Shown one piece after another: positions 15,183-23,843 of a stretch of 64,000 bases of DNA. Location of the stretch: the NCBI RefSeq assembly GCF_006538745.1, contig NZ_BJLR01000009.1, forward strand, positions 124,001 through 188,000, written 5' to 3'. The position numbers and the translations under genes are program-made. Positions within the stretch are counted from its first letter, which is position 1. Every line of letters begins with the position of its first letter. The stretch comes from Cellulomonas cellasea. GTDB lineage: Bacteria > Actinomycetota > Actinomycetes > Actinomycetales > Cellulomonadaceae. The notes under the pieces are model-generated. The model was not told the origin of the DNA. It ran no database searches and worked only from the letters and a program-made list of their open reading frames with translations.

Positions 15183-17582
15183 TCAGGCCGCGCCGAACCC
15201 CACGGTCGCGTGCAGCTCGCGCGTGTGGCCGACGGCCCGCTCGGCGCCCGTGAGCGTCACGGTCGCGGTCAGGCGGGTGTCGGCGCTCGACGCACCGAGC
15301 CGGACCTCGAGCTCGCCGGGCTCGACGACCCGGCGCCCGTCCCGCCCGGTGTAGGCGGCGACGTCGGCGGGGACCCGCACGTGCACGCGCGTCTCCTCGC
15401 CCGCGGCGAGCACCACGCGCCCGTACCCGACGAGGCGCTGGACCGGGCGCACGACCGTGGCGACAGGGTCGTGGAGGTAGACCTGGACGACCTCCGTGCC
15501 CGTGCGCCCGCCCTCGTTGCGCAGCGTGAACGCCAGCGTCGCGGCGCCGTCGGTCGGGACGTCGGGGCAGTCGAGCTCGACCTCCGACCACGCGAACGAC
15601 GTGTACGTCAGGCCGTGCCCGAACGCGAACGCCGCGGTCGGGTCGAGGTTCGAGACCCCGTTCTGGCGCCCGAGCGGCGGCGCGAGGTACGTCGTCGGCT
15701 GCAGGTGCTCCGAGCGCGGGACGCTCAGCGGGAGCCGGCCCTGCGGCTCGACGGCGCCGGAGATCACGCGCGCGATCGCGGGCGTGCCCTCCTCGCCGGC
15801 GAAGAACGCCTGCACGATGCCGGCGGCGGAGCCGGTCGCCGCGCCGAGCGCGTACGGGCGGCCCGAGAGAACCACCACGACGACCGGGGTGCCGGTCGCG
15901 AGCAGCGCGTCGACGAGGTCCTGCTGCACGCCGGGCAGCCGCAGCGTCTCGGCGTCGCAGCCCTCGCCGCTCGTGCCGCGCCCGAACAGCCCGGCGCGGT
16001 CCCCGACCGCCACGACGACGACGTCGGAGCCCGTCGCGAGCGCGACCGCCTCGTCGAAGCCGGACGCGTCATCGGTGTCGATGTCGCAGCCGCGCGCGAC
16101 CGACACCTCGGCGCCCGTGAGCTCGGCGCGCAGCGACTCCGCGAGGGTCGGCAGCGCGATGCCGTGCGGGAGCTCGGGGTGGTGCGTGCCGACGTGCGCC
16201 GGGAACGAGTAGCAGCCGAGCACCGCCATCGGGTCCTCGGCGGTGGGGCCGACGACGGCGACCTTACGCACGTCCGGACGGAGCGGCAGCGTGCCGTCGT
16301 TGCGGAGCAGCACGACCGCCTCCTCGGCGAGCGTGCGCGCGATCTCCCGGTTGCCCTCGGGGTCGAGGTCGACGGTGCCGCGCAGCGCCTCGGTGTCGGT
16401 CAGGTCGCGCCCGCGCAGCACCTCGGGGACCGGGTCCCAGTCGGCGTCGAGCAGCCCGAGCTCGACCTTCTGCGCGAGGACGCGGCGCAGCGCCCGGTCC
16501 ACGAGCGCCTCGTCGACCTCGCCCTTCTCGAGCGCCGTGAGCAGCGGCTCGCCGAACGTCTTGACGGTCGGGAGCTCGACGTCGACGCCGGCCTCGAGCG
16601 CGAGCGCCGCGGAGTGCGCCCAGGTGCCCGCGACGCCGTGCAGCAGCTTGAGGAACGCGATGCCGAAGTAGTCGGCGACGACGGTGCCGGTGAAGCCCCA
16701 GGCGTCGCGCAGCAGCGCGGTCAGGAGCTCGGGGTCGGCGTGCGAGGCGAGGCCGTCGGTGTCGGTGTACGCGGCCATCACCGAGCGGACGCCGCCCTCG
16801 CGGACGGCCATCTCGAACGGCGGCAGCACGACGTCGGCGCGCTCGCGGGCACCCATCGAGACGGGCGCGTGGTTGCGGCCGGCGCGCGACGCGGAGTACC
16901 CCGCGAAGTGCTTGAGCGTCGCGACGATCCCGGCGCGCTCGAGTCCCTGCACGTACGCGGTGGTGATCGTGCCCACGAGGTACGGGTCCTCGCCGACGGT
17001 CTCCTCGACGCGGCCCCAGCGCGCGTCGCGGACGACGTCGAGCACGGGCGCGAGCCCCTGGTGGATGCCGACCGAGCGCATGTCGCGCCCGATCGCGTCG
17101 GCCATGCGGCGCACGAGGTCGGGGTCGAACGTCGCGCCCCACGAGACGGGCACGGGGTACGCCGTCGCGCCCCACGCGGCGAAGCCCGCGAGGCACTCCT
17201 CGTGCGCGACGGCGGGGATGCCGAAGCGGTTCGACGTGCGGATCCGCTCCTGGGTGCGCAGCAGCGACAGGGCCCCGAGCGCGGGGTCGACCGGCGCCGT
17301 GCCGAACGGCCGCGTGAGCTGGCCGAGCCCGTCCGGCAGGAGCGCGTCGAGGTCGACGCCCTCCTCCATGTCGTGCTGGTGCGGGGCGACCTCACCGCCC
17401 TCCGCGGACGCGCCGACCCACACGCCGACCAGCTGGGCGACCTTCTCGCGGGGCGTCATCGCGCGGACGAGCGCCTCGACGCGGTCCTCGGTGGGGACCG
17501 ACGCGTCGGCCCACACGGGCACGGCCGCGTCCGTGGGTGTGGCCGGGGACGTGCGGGTCCCGCTCTCGTGCTTCGTGTGCAT
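15183..17582 (-). CDS. GH3 beta-glycosidase (beta-glucosidase / beta-xylosidase type)
   Basis: 799 residues with no signal peptide, so likely cytoplasmic. N-terminal GH3 TIM barrel (~30-330) with the substrate loop KHFAGYSASRAGRNHAPVSM (KHF at 224-226) and the catalytic nucleophile Asp304 in TGTVVADYFGIAF, a variant of the usual SDW. A GH3 C-terminal alpha/beta domain (~400-610) follows, then a fibronectin III-like domain (~690-770, TLAFTLRNEGGRTGTEVVQV). It probably cleaves imported cello- or xylo-oligosaccharides. It is divergent from a LacI-type regulator with operator-like sites between them. Exact specificity cannot be read from the sequence. Confidence 0.93.
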   Translation of the reverse strand: MHTKHESGTRTSPATPTDAAVPVWADASVPTEDRVEALVRAMTPREKVAQLVGVWVGASAEGGEVAPHQHDMEEGVDLDALLPDGLGQLTRPFGTAPVDPALGALSLLRTQERIRTSNRFGIPAVAHEECLAGFAAWGATAYPVPVSWGATFDPDLVRRMADAIGRDMRSVGIHQGLAPVLDVVRDARWGRVEETVGEDPYLVGTITTAYVQGLERAGIVATLKHFAGYSASRAGRNHAPVSMGARERADVVLPPFEMAVREGGVRSVMAAYTDTDGLASHADPELLTALLRDAWGFTGTVVADYFGIAFLKLLHGVAGTWAHSAALALEAGVDVELPTVKTFGEPLLTALEKGEVDEALVDRALRRVLAQKVELGLLDADWDPVPEVLRGRDLTDTEALRGTVDLDPEGNREIARTLAEEAVVLLRNDGTLPLRPDVRKVAVVGPTAEDPMAVLGCYSFPAHVGTHHPELPHGIALPTLAESLRAELTGAEVSVARGCDIDTDDASGFDEAVALATGSDVVVVAVGDRAGLFGRGTSGEGCDAETLRLPGVQQDLVDALLATGTPVVVVVLSGRPYALGAATGSAAGIVQAFFAGEEGTPAIARVISGAVEPQGRLPLSVPRSEHLQPTTYLAPPLGRQNGVSNLDPTAAFAFGHGLTYTSFAWSEVELDCPDVPTDGAATLAFTLRNEGGRTGTEVVQVYLHDPVATVVRPVQRLVGYGRVVLAAGEETRVHVRVPADVAAYTGRDGRRVVEPGELEVRLGASSADTRLTATVTLTGAERAVGHTRELHATVGFGAA

Positions 17583-17680
17583 GACGCTACTTTCCGCCGG
17601 TGCGCGGGGCCTGTGCCCGGGCGCGACCGACCCCTGCGGAGCGAGCGGACTCGTGAGGTCCGACAGTACGACGCGGGAGC

Positions 17681-17834
17681 GTCGAACCGCTTCCGCATCA
17701 CAGGGGAAGCAGCGGGAGATGCCCGGCGTCGGCCGTCGAACGTTTCGAGACTCGCGCCGAAACTTGCCAGACCTCCCGGAGCGTAGTCAGCGCCGCGGAA
17801 CAGCGTCAAGGACGCGTCCGCGCTCGAAAGTTCC
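17681..17834. promoter_or_regulatory. LacI-type operator-like sites between the GH3 and LacI genes
   Basis: The 288-bp divergent spacer holds a perfect inverted repeat TCGAA-cgt-TTCGA at 17736-17748 and CGAACCGCTTCC at 17683-17694, which matches GGAACCGCTTCC sites near the xylanase. A weaker CTCGAAAGTTCCCG lies at 17822-17835. CpG-centred partial palindromes are typical LacI-family operators. The adjacent LacI-type protein is the natural binder, controlling itself and the GH3 gene. Confidence 0.5.
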
Positions 17835-17870
17835 CGCTCCCGTGCTGTCCGGGCCGCTACCCTGGGGCGC

Positions 17871-18905
17871 ATGACCATCGACGCCCGGGCCGACCGCGTG
17901 ACCCTGGCGGCCGTCGCGGCCGAGGCCCGCGTCTCCATCTCCACCGTCTCGAAGGTCCTCAACGGCCGCGCCGACGTCTCCGAGGCCACGCGCGAGCGCG
18001 TCGAGGGCCTGCTCGGACGGCACGGCTACCGGCGCCGGACCAGCCCGTCGAGCGCCGCGCCGCTCATCGAGCTCGTCTTCCACGAGCTCGACACCATCTG
18101 GGCGATGGAGCTCATCCGCGGCGTCGAGGACGTCGCGCGCGAGGCCTCCGCGAGCGTCGTGCTCACCGAGAGCGGCACGCGCCACGCCCCCGGCCCCGAG
18201 TGGCTCGAGGGCGTGCTGCAGCGCCGCCCGCTCGGCGTCGTGCTCGTGTTCTCCTCGCTGCCCGCGGGCGTCAAGGACCAGCTCCGCTCGCGCGCGATCC
18301 CCTTCGCCGTCGTCGACCCGGCCGGCGACCCGGACCCCGACGTCCCCTCGGTCGGCTCCGCCAACTGGTCCGGCGGCCTCGCCGCGACGCGCCACCTGCT
18401 CGAGCTGGGCCACCGCCGCATCGCGATGATCACCGGGCCCGAGGACATGATGTGCTCCCTCGCCCGCCTCGACGGCTACCGCTCCGCGATGAGCAACGCC
18501 GGCCACGGCGTCGACCCGACGCTCGTCCGCTTCGGCGACTTCCACGTCCAGGGCGGCCACGACATCGCGACCGAGCTCCTCGCGCTGCCCGCGGACCGGC
18601 GCCCGACCGCGATCTTCGCGGGCAGCGACCTGCAGGCGCTCGGCGTCCTCGAGGCCGCCCGGCGCCAGGGCCTGCGCGTCCCCGAGGACCTCTCGGTCGT
18701 CGGCTACGACGACGTCGCCGTCGCCCGCTGGTCGAGCCCGGCCCTCACGACCGTGCACCAGCCGCTGCGCAACATGGCGCAGGAGGCCGCGCGCCTCGTG
18801 CTGCGGGCCCGCGAGGGCGCCTCGGTCAGCACCCGCATGGACCTCGCGACGAGCCTCGTGGTGCGCAACAGCACCGCCCGGCTCGTCGAGCCCACCGAGG
18901 CCTGA
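17871..18905 (+). CDS. LacI-family transcriptional regulator
   Basis: 344 residues, full length for the family. DNA-binding domain: RVTLAAVAAEARVSISTVSK VLNG (residues ~10-33), hinge helix near ATRERVEGLLGRHGY. The periplasmic-binding-like sensor covers ~65-335, with WSGGLAATRHLLELGHRRIA and the family-typical AIFAGSDLQALGVLEAARRQ and LSVVGYDDVAVARWSSPALT. It is divergent from the GH3 gene and most likely represses it until an oligosaccharide or sugar is bound. The ATG at 17871 lies just downstream of a TACCCT box. Confidence 0.92.
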   Translation: MTIDARADRVTLAAVAAEARVSISTVSKVLNGRADVSEATRERVEGLLGRHGYRRRTSPSSAAPLIELVFHELDTIWAMELIRGVEDVAREASASVVLTESGTRHAPGPEWLEGVLQRRPLGVVLVFSSLPAGVKDQLRSRAIPFAVVDPAGDPDPDVPSVGSANWSGGLAATRHLLELGHRRIAMITGPEDMMCSLARLDGYRSAMSNAGHGVDPTLVRFGDFHVQGGHDIATELLALPADRRPTAIFAGSDLQALGVLEAARRQGLRVPEDLSVVGYDDVAVARWSSPALTTVHQPLRNMAQEAARLVLRAREGASVSTRMDLATSLVVRNSTARLVEPTEA

Positions 18906-19083
18906 CCCGCCCGCGGCGAGCACGGCGCCGGGCGGACGCGACGACCGCCCGGGGTCCGCACGTCGCGCGTCTTCGCCGTTCCTCCGCACGACCGTCACGA
19001 ACCGGACGCGCCCGCGGCTCCACAGCACGGCGTCGAGCCGCGTTCTAAGGGGGTACCGATCACCCGCTCCCCCAGGAGGAACC

Positions 19084-19653
19084 GTGAGCAACCCCACCAC
19101 CACCCCCACCCCCCGCGACTCCCGCCCGCGCCGCCGCCGCCTCGTCACGGTCGGCGTCGTCGCCGCCGGGCTGTCCGTCGCCGGTGCCGGTGCCGCGATG
19201 GCCGTCGCGCCGACCTCGTCGGTCTCCCGGGCCGTCGCCGGCGCGCTCGCCGAGGCCGGGGTCGACTGGTCGTTCATGCCCGCGGGCTACACCCAGGCCC
19301 AGTACGAGGCGTTCTGGGGTGCGGGGCACACCGTCGAGGACGTCGAGGCGCTCAGCGCCCTGTGGGACCTCGACGTCACCGAGACCAAGGCCAAGGCCGG
19401 GCAGATGCTGCTCGACGGGCAGGCGCTCCCGCTCGAGGGTCCCCGGACGCCGGTCGACGTCGAGCTCGGCGAGCCCGTGACCGGGACCGACCCGGCCGAG
19501 GCGTTCTGGGCCGCCGGCTACACCTACGACGACGCCGTCGCGCTCAGCGAGCTCTGGTCCGTCGAGGTCTACGAGACCAAGGCCCGCGCGGGCCAGATGA
19601 TCCTCGACGAGCAGGAGCTGCCGATCGCGCCGGGCAGCACGCCCGCGTCCTGA
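19084..19653 (+). CDS. Secreted or anchored protein with two copies of an unrecognised ~45-residue module
   Basis: 189 residues. A basic N-terminus (RPRRRR) and hydrophobic segment (LVTVGVVAAGLSVAGAGAAM, ~20-41) form a signal peptide or anchor. Two copies of one module follow at ~74-117 and ~138-181. The shared pattern is EAFW-AG(H/Y)T--D--ALS-LW followed by ETKA-AGQM-LD and LP. DWSFMPAGYT just before copy 1 may be a partial third copy. I know no family for it. The GTG has GGAGG upstream. It is the first gene of an operon with an amidoligase, a sigma factor and a paralogous membrane protein. Confidence 0.75.
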   Translation: MSNPTTTPTPRDSRPRRRRLVTVGVVAAGLSVAGAGAAMAVAPTSSVSRAVAGALAEAGVDWSFMPAGYTQAQYEAFWGAGHTVEDVEALSALWDLDVTETKAKAGQMLLDGQALPLEGPRTPVDVELGEPVTGTDPAEAFWAAGYTYDDAVALSELWSVEVYETKARAGQMILDEQELPIAPGSTPAS

Positions 19654-19734
19654 CGTCACCGCCCGACCCGCGGCGGGGTGCCCTGCCACCGCACGACCCG
19701 GCACCCCGCCGCCGACCCCCGAGGAGACGAGCCC

Positions 19735-20814
19735 ATGGACCAGCTGACGCTGCGGACCGGCTTCGAGATCGAGCTGCTGGCGCCCCCCGGCTCCGATCGG
19801 CAGGTGCTCGCCGACGAGATCGCCGCACGGTGCGGGGGCCGGGTGCGGCGCTCGTTCCACGGGGACAGCGAGCCGTCGGCCGTCCCGGGCGTCGGGGTGT
19901 TCCGGCACCTGTCGCCGGCGTTCGACGTGGTCGGCCCGCAGGGGGAGCCGGTCGCGCGCCTCGTCGACGACATCACGATCGAGGCCGACCTCGCGGGGGT
20001 GCGCGGGCTGCCCGGCCACCGGGGCTGGTACCGGGTGCTGTGCGACGACGCGCGGCTGCTGCGCCTCGTCGAGCGGCACGCCGACCCGGACGCGCCGCTG
20101 AGCTCGGTGCTCGACGGCGCGGCGGCGCTGTTCGGGGTCAGCGCCGACGTCTTCCCCGCCGCCGCACGCCTCAACGACGCGACGGGGGCGAGCGTCGCGG
20201 TCGTCCTCCCGCTGCCGCCCGGGCGCGAGCGTCCGTGCGAGGTCGTGACGCCGCCGCTCGTGGCCGGGCACGCCGAGGCGCTCGAACGGCTGCTCGTGCC
20301 CGCGCGCGAGCTCGGGTTCACCGTGCCGCACGAGGCCGCGGTGCACCTGCACGTCGACGGCGCCCCGTTCCGCCGGCCCGCGAGCTTCGCGAACGTCGTC
20401 CGGCTCTTCGGGCACTGGCGCGAGGTGCTGTGGGCCGCGCTGGGCACCAACCCCGCGTGCCGGCGGCTCGCGCCGCTCCCCGAGGCGCTCCTCGACCTCG
20501 TCGAGCTGCCCTGGGAGGATTCCGAGGGCCGCACCGGGTGGGCGCGCCTGCAGGCCGTGGCCCGGTCCGCCGGGCTCACCAAGTACGCCGACGTCAACCT
20601 CACCCAGCTCGTGAGCCCTCGCCCGCAGCGCGACACCCTGGAGGTGCGGATCCTGCCCGGAGACGTCGACGGGTACGCCGTGGTGCGTCGCGCCGCCCTC
20701 GTCGAGGCGCTGCTGACCCGCTGCCACGACCCCCGGCCGCTGCCCCGGCCCGACGCGGGCGCGGCGGCGGACCCGCGCGGCGCGCTCCTCGACCTCGCGG
20801 GGGTGCGGTCGTGA
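19735..20814 (+). CDS. Putative amidoligase (ATP-grasp/GS-like amidoligase superfamily)
   Basis: 359 residues. Recognisable as a putative amidoligase from the N-terminal TLRTGFEIELLAPPGS (FEIE metal/ATP motif), the central EAAVHLHVDGAPF (H-H motif), LTKYADVNLTQLV, and the C-terminal TLEVRILPGDVDGYAVVRRA. This superfamily forms amide bonds between carboxylates and amines, on metabolites, peptides or cell-wall material. The ATG at 19735 has GAGGAG upstream; an in-frame ATG at 19678 lacks one. It ends overlapping the sigma-factor GTG. The substrate is unknown; neighbouring repeat proteins are possible substrates or sensors. Confidence 0.75.
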   Translation: MDQLTLRTGFEIELLAPPGSDRQVLADEIAARCGGRVRRSFHGDSEPSAVPGVGVFRHLSPAFDVVGPQGEPVARLVDDITIEADLAGVRGLPGHRGWYRVLCDDARLLRLVERHADPDAPLSSVLDGAAALFGVSADVFPAAARLNDATGASVAVVLPLPPGRERPCEVVTPPLVAGHAEALERLLVPARELGFTVPHEAAVHLHVDGAPFRRPASFANVVRLFGHWREVLWAALGTNPACRRLAPLPEALLDLVELPWEDSEGRTGWARLQAVARSAGLTKYADVNLTQLVSPRPQRDTLEVRILPGDVDGYAVVRRAALVEALLTRCHDPRPLPRPDAGAAADPRGALLDLAGVRS

Positions 20815-21542
20815 CGGCGTGGACGCGGGTGTCCGGACCCGACAGCGCCGCCGTGCCCGTGCTCCGGCCGGTGCGCGGCCACCACGGGGAGCACGGCCCG
20901 CCCGTGCGCGCGCTCGGCGACGCCGCGCGGGACCGCCCGCGCGGCGGCGACCACGGGGGCGACGACGACCCTGCGGACGGCGCGGCCCTGGCGTCCGTCA
21001 CGGCCCTGCCCGCCACCGCCGGGCGGGCGGGGACGACGGAGCGCCGGCTCGACGACGTCGTCCGCACCCACCTCCCGGGGCTCCTGCGGTACGCGACCGT
21101 GCTCACCGGCGACGGGCACACCGCCGCGGACCTCGTCCAGGAGGTGCTGCTGCGCGCGCACGTGCGCTGGGCCCGCATCGCGCTCATGGACCGGCCCGAC
21201 CTGTACCTGCGCCGCATGGTCACCAACGAGCACCTGTCGTGGCGCCGCCGCTGGCACGTGCGCACCGTGCGGCCCGCGGACGACGAGGTCCTCGCCGCGC
21301 ACACCGACCCGCAGCGCGACCACGCGCACCACGTCGTCGAGGACGACGCGATGTGGCGGCTGCTCGCGGGCCTCCCCCCGAGGCAGCGCACCGTCCTGGT
21401 GCTCCGCTACTACGAGGGCCTCGACGACGCCGAGATCGGCAGCGTCCTGGCCACCACCCCTGCGACCGTCCGCTCGCACGCCTCGCGCGCGCTGGCGACG
21501 CTGCGGCGCACCGACCTGACAACCTCACCGGAGACGTCATGA
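20811..21542 (+). CDS. SigE-family ECF RNA polymerase sigma factor
   Basis: 243 residues. The first ~75 are polar and disordered (Gly/Asp/Ala/Pro-rich). Region 2 follows (VVRTHLPGLLRYATVLTGDG, ADLVQEVLLRAHVRWARI, DLYLRRMVTNEHLSWRRRW), then region 4 (LAGLPPRQRTVLVLRYYEGL, DAEIGSVLATTPATVRSHAS). The GTG start overlaps the amidoligase stop (GTGA) and the stop overlaps the ATG of the next gene. The fourth gene, a single-pass membrane protein, is in the usual anti-sigma position. It probably drives its own operon in response to an envelope signal. Confidence 0.9.
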   Translation: MTAWTRVSGPDSAAVPVLRPVRGHHGEHGPPVRALGDAARDRPRGGDHGGDDDPADGAALASVTALPATAGRAGTTERRLDDVVRTHLPGLLRYATVLTGDGHTAADLVQEVLLRAHVRWARIALMDRPDLYLRRMVTNEHLSWRRRWHVRTVRPADDEVLAAHTDPQRDHAHHVVEDDAMWRLLAGLPPRQRTVLVLRYYEGLDDAEIGSVLATTPATVRSHASRALATLRRTDLTTSPETS

Positions 21543-22417
21543 GCGACCACCCCCGAGCCCGCACGGACGGCTCCCCCGACAGCCCGCGCCGCCCCGCCGG
21601 CGCGCCCGGCCCCGGGTTCCCCGCCTCCGACGAGGAGGAGCTCGCCCGGCGGATCACCGAGGCGCTGCGGGCCCGCGCGGCGACCCACCCCGACCCGTCG
21701 GTCGTGGCCGCGCGCATCGAGGCACGCCTCGCCGACGCACCTGCGGGGCCGGCGGGCTCGTCGGTCAGCGCGCTCCGGCGGCGTGGCGGCCGGGCCGTCC
21801 TCGCGGGCGTCGTGGGGTCGACGATCGCCGTCGCCGGTGCCGGTGCGGCCGCCGCGTCGAACCCGTACTCCGAGGTCGCGCGCGCGGTCGAGAACGTGGC
21901 GCAGGCCGTCGGGGTCGACTGGTCCTTCATGCCCGCCGGCTACACGCGCGCGCAGTACGAGGCGTTCTGGGGCGCGGGGCACACCGTCGAGGACGTCGAG
22001 ACGCTCAGCGCGCTGTGGGACCTCGACATCACCGAGACCAAGGCCAAGGCCGGGCAGCTGCTGCTCGACGGGCAGGCGCTCCCGCTCGGCGACGTCACGC
22101 GCACCCCCGTCGACCTCGGGCTCGGCGAGCCGGTGGTCGGCGACGACCCCGCCGAGGCGTTCTGGGCCGCCGGCTACACCTACGAGGACGCCGTCGCGCT
22201 CAGCGAGCTCTGGTCCACCGAGGTCTACGAGACCAAGGTCCGCGCGGGGCAGCTGATCCTCGACGGGGGCGAGCCGCCGATCGAGCCGGGCTCCGCCCCG
22301 ACGCCGCCCGTGGCGCCCGACGCGGCACCCGGGGCGGATGTGCCCGACGCGGGGATGTCCGACGGCGCCTGGGCCGAGCTGCCCCCGGAGAAGCGAGGCG
22401 AGCCGCGCGACCGGTGA
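21539..22417 (+). CDS. Probable membrane anti-sigma factor with two extracellular repeat modules
   Basis: 292 residues. A cytoplasmic N-terminus of ~85 residues has two short helices (EEELARRITEALRARAATHP, VVAARIEARLADA). One membrane helix lies at ~86-106 (AVLAGVVGSTIAVAGAGAAA). The extracellular part has two copies of the module at ~140-183 and ~206-248 (EAFW-AG-T--D---LS-LW, ETK--AGQL-LD), then a Pro/Ala-rich tail. The module is nearly identical to that in the secreted paralogue at 19084. Gene position directly after the sigma gene supports an anti-sigma role; no classical zinc anti-sigma motif is present. Confidence 0.75.
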   Translation: MSDHPRARTDGSPDSPRRPAGAPGPGFPASDEEELARRITEALRARAATHPDPSVVAARIEARLADAPAGPAGSSVSALRRRGGRAVLAGVVGSTIAVAGAGAAAASNPYSEVARAVENVAQAVGVDWSFMPAGYTRAQYEAFWGAGHTVEDVETLSALWDLDITETKAKAGQLLLDGQALPLGDVTRTPVDLGLGEPVVGDDPAEAFWAAGYTYEDAVALSELWSTEVYETKVRAGQLILDGGEPPIEPGSAPTPPVAPDAAPGADVPDAGMSDGAWAELPPEKRGEPRDR

Positions 22418-22526
22418 GCACGGGCGCCGACGTCCCCACCTGCGCCGACGCGTCCCCAGCGCAGGACGCGAGCACGCCACCGCGTTAGCCTGGCAGCCAC
22501 CCCCAGCCGCTCCCAGGAGGACCTCC

Positions 22527-22811
22527 GTGGCCACCAAGAAGACGAAGTCGACCGTCGCGACGATCACCGGCGGCGCCACCGCGCTCGCCGCCACGTGGGT
22601 CGCGCACAAGGCGGTCGGCACGGCGTGGAAGGCGATCCTCGGGCACGAGCCGCCGGACGCCGAGGACGAGGGCGACGCGCGCTTCGTCGAGGTCGCGGTC
22701 GCCGCGGTCATCACCGGCGCCGTCGTCGCGCTCGTGCGGGTCCTCGCGACGCGCGGCACCGCCAAGTTCGCGAACCGTGTCGACGAGGGTCGTCTGTCGG
22801 TGCGCGGCTGA
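22527..22811 (+). CDS. DUF4235 small membrane protein
   Basis: 94 residues: a short Lys-rich start, a hydrophobic helix (TITGGATALAATWVAHKAV), a central polar loop (GTAWKAILGHEPPDAEDEGD), a second helix (EVAVAAVITGAVVALVRVLA), and a basic end. This matches actinobacterial DUF4235 proteins, whose role is unknown. The GTG at 22527 has a CAGGAGG site seven bases upstream. It follows the repeat-module operon after 109 bp but is probably transcribed separately. Confidence 0.82.
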   Translation: MATKKTKSTVATITGGATALAATWVAHKAVGTAWKAILGHEPPDAEDEGDARFVEVAVAAVITGAVVALVRVLATRGTAKFANRVDEGRLSVRG

Positions 22812-22830
22812 GCCGTGGCACGCTGTCGCC

Positions 22831-23271
22831 ATGGCCGTCCTGAGTGAGCTCTTCGCCTCCGACCACGCCCGTGCCCTGGCGCACGCGACCGCGCTCGACG
22901 GCGGGTCCGACCCGCAGGACGCGCCCCGGCTCGAGCTGACCGAGATCTCGCCGCTCGACCTCGAGATCCTGGGCGAGATCGCGTGCGACGTCGTGCACTT
23001 CGGGACGGGCGACCTCGAGTGCCAGGAGGTCGACCTCGACTACGACAACCTCGTCGAGCTGCCGCCGTTCCTCGTCGAGGTGCTGCTCGAGCTCGCGACG
23101 CACGAGGACCCCGACGCGATCTCCGAGGTGGCCGAGCGGTGGGCGGCGTCCGAGGAGCTCGCGACCACACCGGAGAACGCGCTCTCGGTGCTCACCGACG
23201 TCCTGGCGCTGGTCAAGGTCGCGGACCGCGAGGACCTGAGCCTGTACCTCTGGACCGAGCCGCTGACCTGA
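22831..23271 (+). CDS. Hypothetical acidic cytoplasmic protein
   Basis: 146 residues, strongly acidic and helical, with no signal or membrane segment. It starts MAVLSELFASDHARALAHAT and contains LELTEISPLDLEILGEIACD and VELPPFLVEVLLELATHEDP. I do not recognise the family. It lies 19 bp after DUF4235 on the same strand and converges on the Mrp operon, with only 5 bp between stops. The ATG at 22831 is chosen by position and protein start; the ribosome binding site is weak. Confidence 0.65.
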   Translation: MAVLSELFASDHARALAHATALDGGSDPQDAPRLELTEISPLDLEILGEIACDVVHFGTGDLECQEVDLDYDNLVELPPFLVEVLLELATHEDPDAISEVAERWAASEELATTPENALSVLTDVLALVKVADREDLSLYLWTEPLT

Positions 23272-23276
23272 CGCGG

Positions 23277-23843
23277 CTACCGCTCGGCGGGCCGCTCCGC
23301 CCCGTCCTGCTCCGCACGGGATGGTTCCGCACGGGGTGGCTCCGCGCGGTGCCGCTCCCCGCGGTGCGGCTCCATCCCGTACAGCTCGGGCTCGCCGCCG
23401 TGCGGCTCGCGGCTGCGCGGGTCGAGGTTCTCCGCGGCGGTGACCGCGTTCGTTGCACCCCCCGCGGCGGCCGCGTCGCGTGACGCGTTGGCGTCGGCCT
23501 GGTCGCGCGTGAGCTCGTCGACGACGAGCAGGTCGGTGCGGACCTTGCCGGTGCGGTAGCCCGCGCGGCCGACCATGTGCGCGGCGACCGGCGCGGTCAG
23601 CATCTGGAAGAGCACCACGAGCACGAGCGCCCACACCGCACCGCCCGAGCGCAGCCGCAGCGCGAGGCCGACGAGCACGAGCACGAGCCCGAGGGTCTGC
23701 GGCTTGGTGCCCGCGTGCATCCGCGAGAGCAGGTCGGGGAAGCGCAGGATCCCGACGCCGGCGGCGAACGCGAGGAACGCGCCCGCGAGCATGCACACCG
23801 ACGCGAGGACGTCCGCGACCGTGTCCCACGTGCCCGCGCTCAT
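23277..23843 (-). CDS. mnhG: Mrp-type Na+/H+ antiporter subunit G
   Basis: 188 residues. The first ~110 form the MnhG/MrpG core with three membrane helices (VADVLASVCMLAGAFLAFAA, GILRFPDLLSRMHAGTKPQT with the conserved RFPD/RMHA loop, and LVLVGLALRLR). The remaining ~75 are a hydrophilic tail rich in Glu/Arg/His/Pro, with repeats of RAEP/RGE type, not typical of the family. The ATG overlaps the mnhF stop. It is the last gene of the mnh operon and is needed for assembly of the cation/proton antiporter complex. Confidence 0.92.
   Translation of the reverse strand: MSAGTWDTVADVLASVCMLAGAFLAFAAGVGILRFPDLLSRMHAGTKPQTLGLVLVLVGLALRLRSGGAVWALVLVVLFQMLTAPVAAHMVGRAGYRTGKVRTDLLVVDELTRDQADANASRDAAAAGGATNAVTAAENLDPRSREPHGGEPELYGMEPHRGERHRAEPPRAEPSRAEQDGAERPAER

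Noticed and set aside
14427-17786. Very long open frame opposite the GH3 gene
   Set aside because: It is the Arg/Ala/Glu-rich antisense of a clear GH3 gene; long open antisense frames are expected at this GC content.
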